Shown here: one piece after another, positions 63,398-64,000 of the stretch
How the letters are laid out: each line of letters opens with the position of its first letter
How positions within the stretch are numbered: the first letter of the stretch is position 1
Assembly (NCBI GenBank): GCA_036504535.1
Contig: DASXUY010000036.1
Coordinates: 62,001-126,000 of the forward strand
Origin: JARLGU01 sp036504535
GTDB taxonomy: Bacteria > Armatimonadota > Armatimonadia > Armatimonadales > Capsulimonadaceae
Length of the DNA: 64,000 bases
Direction of reading: 5' to 3'
Notes under the pieces: generated by a model
Databases searched by the model: none
The model's input: the letters and a program-made list of their open reading frames with translations, nothing else
What the model was told of the DNA's origin: nothing
Translations under genes and position numbers: made by a program

Positions 63398-64000
63398 TTG
63401 CAAGTCACCAAGCCCGCCAAACCAGCGCCACTCAGCCTGAAGCGTCGCATTCGACGCGTGTTCGCACTCTTGTGCTGCAGCTACCTGGCGCTGCTCGTCT
63501 TCCTCTACGTCAACCAGCGCGCCTTGATCTTCCCCGGCTCATCCACCCAGGGCACCACTGAGGCGCAAATGGCGGCGACCGAGTCGGGCGCGGCGATGGT
63601 GTCGCTTCGGACCGCATCGGGCGTCGCCGTCAAAGGCTACTGGGTCGGGCCGCAGGCGACGGCGCACCCCAACGGTCGAACAGTCCTGTTCTTCTACGGC
63701 AATGGCAACTGCATGAACTGGTGCCAGGACACCGTCGACCGGTTCCGATCCATGGGGTGCTCAGTGATGCTCATCGACTATCCCGGCTACGGGCTTAGCG
63801 GCGGCAACGCGAGCGACACCGGCTGCTACGAGGCGGCAGACGCAGCTTACGACTACCTCACTCAATTGAAGTGCGTTGTACCAAGCCAGATCGTGGTCGC
63901 GGGCTGGTCGCTGGGCTCGGCGGTGGCTATCCATCTGGCGTCTCACCGAGCAGTCGGCGGGTTGGTGACGTTCAGCGCGTTCACCTCAATGGCCGAGATG
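63398..64000 (+). CDS. alpha/beta hydrolase, membrane-anchored (cut by window end), TTG start
   Basis: The frame opens at TTG 63398 with GAGGG 7 bases upstream, 28 bases after the glycosidase stop, and runs past the edge (201 codons seen). An N-terminal helix (LLCCSYLALLVFLYVN) anchors it. YGNGNCMNW (oxyanion region), LIDYPGYGLSGG and the nucleophile elbow AGWSLGSAVA identify a BEM46/ABHD13-like hydrolase. The remaining catalytic residues lie outside the window. Substrate unknown. Confidence 0.85.
   Translation, partial: MQVTKPAKPAPLSLKRRIRRVFALLCCSYLALLVFLYVNQRALIFPGSSTQGTTEAQMAATESGAAMVSLRTASGVAVKGYWVGPQATAHPNGRTVLFFYGNGNCMNWCQDTVDRFRSMGCSVMLIDYPGYGLSGGNASDTGCYEAADAAYDYLTQLKCVVPSQIVVAGWSLGSAVAIHLASHRAVGGLVTFSAFTSMAEM

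Noticed and set aside
1..64000. tRNA, rRNA or prophage genes
   Set aside because: No tRNA T-arm pattern in a foldable context, no rRNA stretch, and no integrase, capsid or terminase-like protein was found on either strand.

Overview
The window looks like a chromosomal segment of a GC-rich, Gram-negative-type environmental bacterium, most likely Armatimonadota (Capsulimonas-like). The main clue is three pseudopilins of the DUF1559 type, with an N-terminal LIELLVVIAIIAILAA helix, then FPVFA(K/T)AREKARQT and a C-terminal H-x9-DG motif. This style is common in Armatimonadota, Planctomycetota and Lentisphaerota. The many glycosidases, large secreted proteins and repeat-filled intergenic regions fit. 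The assignment is inference; no rRNA or tRNA gene was found.

Layout. 1-5,000 (minus strand): glycan use, with a cut-off GH29 alpha-L-fucosidase, a pseudopilin behind a strong promoter with a 22-bp palindrome at its start site, and a GH2 beta-galactosidase. 5,000-5,800: repeat-rich gap. 5,841-18,250 (minus): a secreted-protein array. A 2,050-residue protein with about 20 fibronectin type III domains and a unique C-terminal domain is followed by two [secreted protein + TPR protein] cassettes. Copies of the C-terminal domain remain as debris behind each cassette. 18,550-20,060: an M14 carboxypeptidase-like gene behind a strong promoter with a long leader holding small ORFs.

20,057-32,100: four methyl-accepting chemotaxis proteins (two dCache, two four-helix-bundle) around an ABC-F ATPase. 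All four end in a similar short acidic tail finishing in EF. 32,100-41,350: housekeeping genes (accC, nusB, folD), a GNAT enzyme, a GT-C-like membrane protein, an SRPBCC protein, a secreted CBM-like protein, a second pseudopilin and a small exported repeat protein.

41,400-47,160: CE7 esterase, ABC exporter, a coupled redoxin/TlpA pair and a third pseudopilin. 47,156-48,128: a 1-kb island of at least three interleaved repeat families. 48,129-55,280: SNF2/SWIM helicase, YcxB-like membrane protein, hemolysin III, YprB-type exonuclease, and an AT-richer Fic AMPylator gene with a winged-helix tail and tandem operator-like repeats over its promoter. 55,338-64,000: a large TPR protein with a transglutaminase-like domain that lacks its Cys and His, a HAS-barrel-like protein, rhomboid protease, L-2-hydroxyglutarate oxidase, a GH63/GH37-like glycosidase and a cut-off alpha/beta hydrolase.

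The most unusual parts are the duplicated secreted cassette array, the self-regulating-looking Fic locus, the shared chemoreceptor tail and the intergenic repeat families. Several start codons were moved downstream of the longest reading frame because a ribosome binding site or the family alignment decided it.
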